A stretch of 64,000 nt of DNA from Corynebacterium yonathiae. Lineage in GTDB: Bacteria > Actinomycetota > Actinomycetes > Mycobacteriales > Mycobacteriaceae. Positions 63,954 to 64,000 of this stretch are shown in pieces. The stretch spans positions 1 to 64,000 of the forward strand of contig NZ_JAKMUZ010000016.1 in assembly GCF_027570195.1 (NCBI RefSeq), given 5' to 3'. Positions within the stretch are counted from its first letter, which is position 1; the number at the start of each line of letters is the position of its first letter. A program made the translations under genes and the position numbers. Under the pieces are notes generated by a model. That model was not told where the DNA came from, made no database searches, and saw nothing but the letters and a program-made list of their open reading frames with translations.

Positions 63954-64000
63954 GAGAGGTTTCCTTTCAAGAGGAGTTGCGGTTCAAGTTTTACGACTTT

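Overview
The window is a 64 kb piece of a Corynebacterium chromosome. The evidence is the class Ib ribonucleotide reductase cluster nrdHIE-gntR-nrdF followed by ctaD and serB, the actinobacterial block clpS-DUF2017-P1 peptidase-rhomboid-murI-cAMP phosphodiesterase-rph-rdgB, G/C-rich third codon positions, and good candidate sites for NrdR, DtxR and GlxR. Gene order from about 18 to 36 kb resembles what I recall of C. glutamicum. The pyruvate formate-lyase locus is not something I associate with C. glutamicum and points to another, perhaps host-associated, species. I do not name a species.

Layout. 0.2-3.4 kb: ABC exporter of the MacB/FtsX type. 3.5-7.0 kb: membrane esterase plus MprF-like aminoacyl-lipid synthase, in one overlapping operon. 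7.1-9.1 kb: two CrcB fluoride channel subunits and an alanine symporter broken by a frameshift. 9.3-16.7 kb: pgm, DoxX-like and DsbA-like redox proteins, tRNA-Ala, a thioredoxin-reductase-like flavoprotein, fructosamine kinase, nadE and a sugar porter. 16.8-18.0 kb: zinc-independent L36 and a dead secreted lipase. 18.1-25.1 kb: ribonucleotide reductase with NrdR boxes, a GntR regulator, and ctaD with a GlxR-like site. 25.2-36.8 kb: serB, Pth2, DinG, pncB and the clpS-to-rdgB block. 36.8-39.5 kb: tRNA-Leu, a frameshifted DUF4230 gene, and a urate/xanthine-type permease fused to an OHCU-decarboxylase domain. 39.8-43.1 kb: a pyruvate formate-lyase whose glycyl-radical domain is a separate gene, then its activase. 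43.1-55.5 kb: peptidase, SPFH protein, peptide transporter, bioA-bioD, HNH protein, bcp, glutaminase, and a DtxR-type iron-siderophore ABC operon. 55.7-61.6 kb: tRNA-Lys, L,D-transpeptidase, luciferase-like oxidoreductase, tRNA-His, orn, a second alanine symporter and an SDR. 61.6-64 kb: one end of an element integrated into a tRNA 3' end (integrase, NUMOD4/HNH nuclease, TM2 protein), running off the window.

The most unusual item is the split pyruvate formate-lyase (39811-42189). The 695-residue core holds the Cys-Cys active site but ends before the glycyl-radical domain. That domain is an 83-residue protein with its own ribosome binding site, followed at once by pflA. The second is the permease-UraD fusion, whose decarboxylase domain appears to lack the usual catalytic His and Glu. 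Three genes look broken: the alanine symporter, the DUF4230 gene and the lipase. Two of these are single-base losses in C runs, so sequencing error must be excluded.

No CRISPR array, rRNA or complete insertion sequence was seen.
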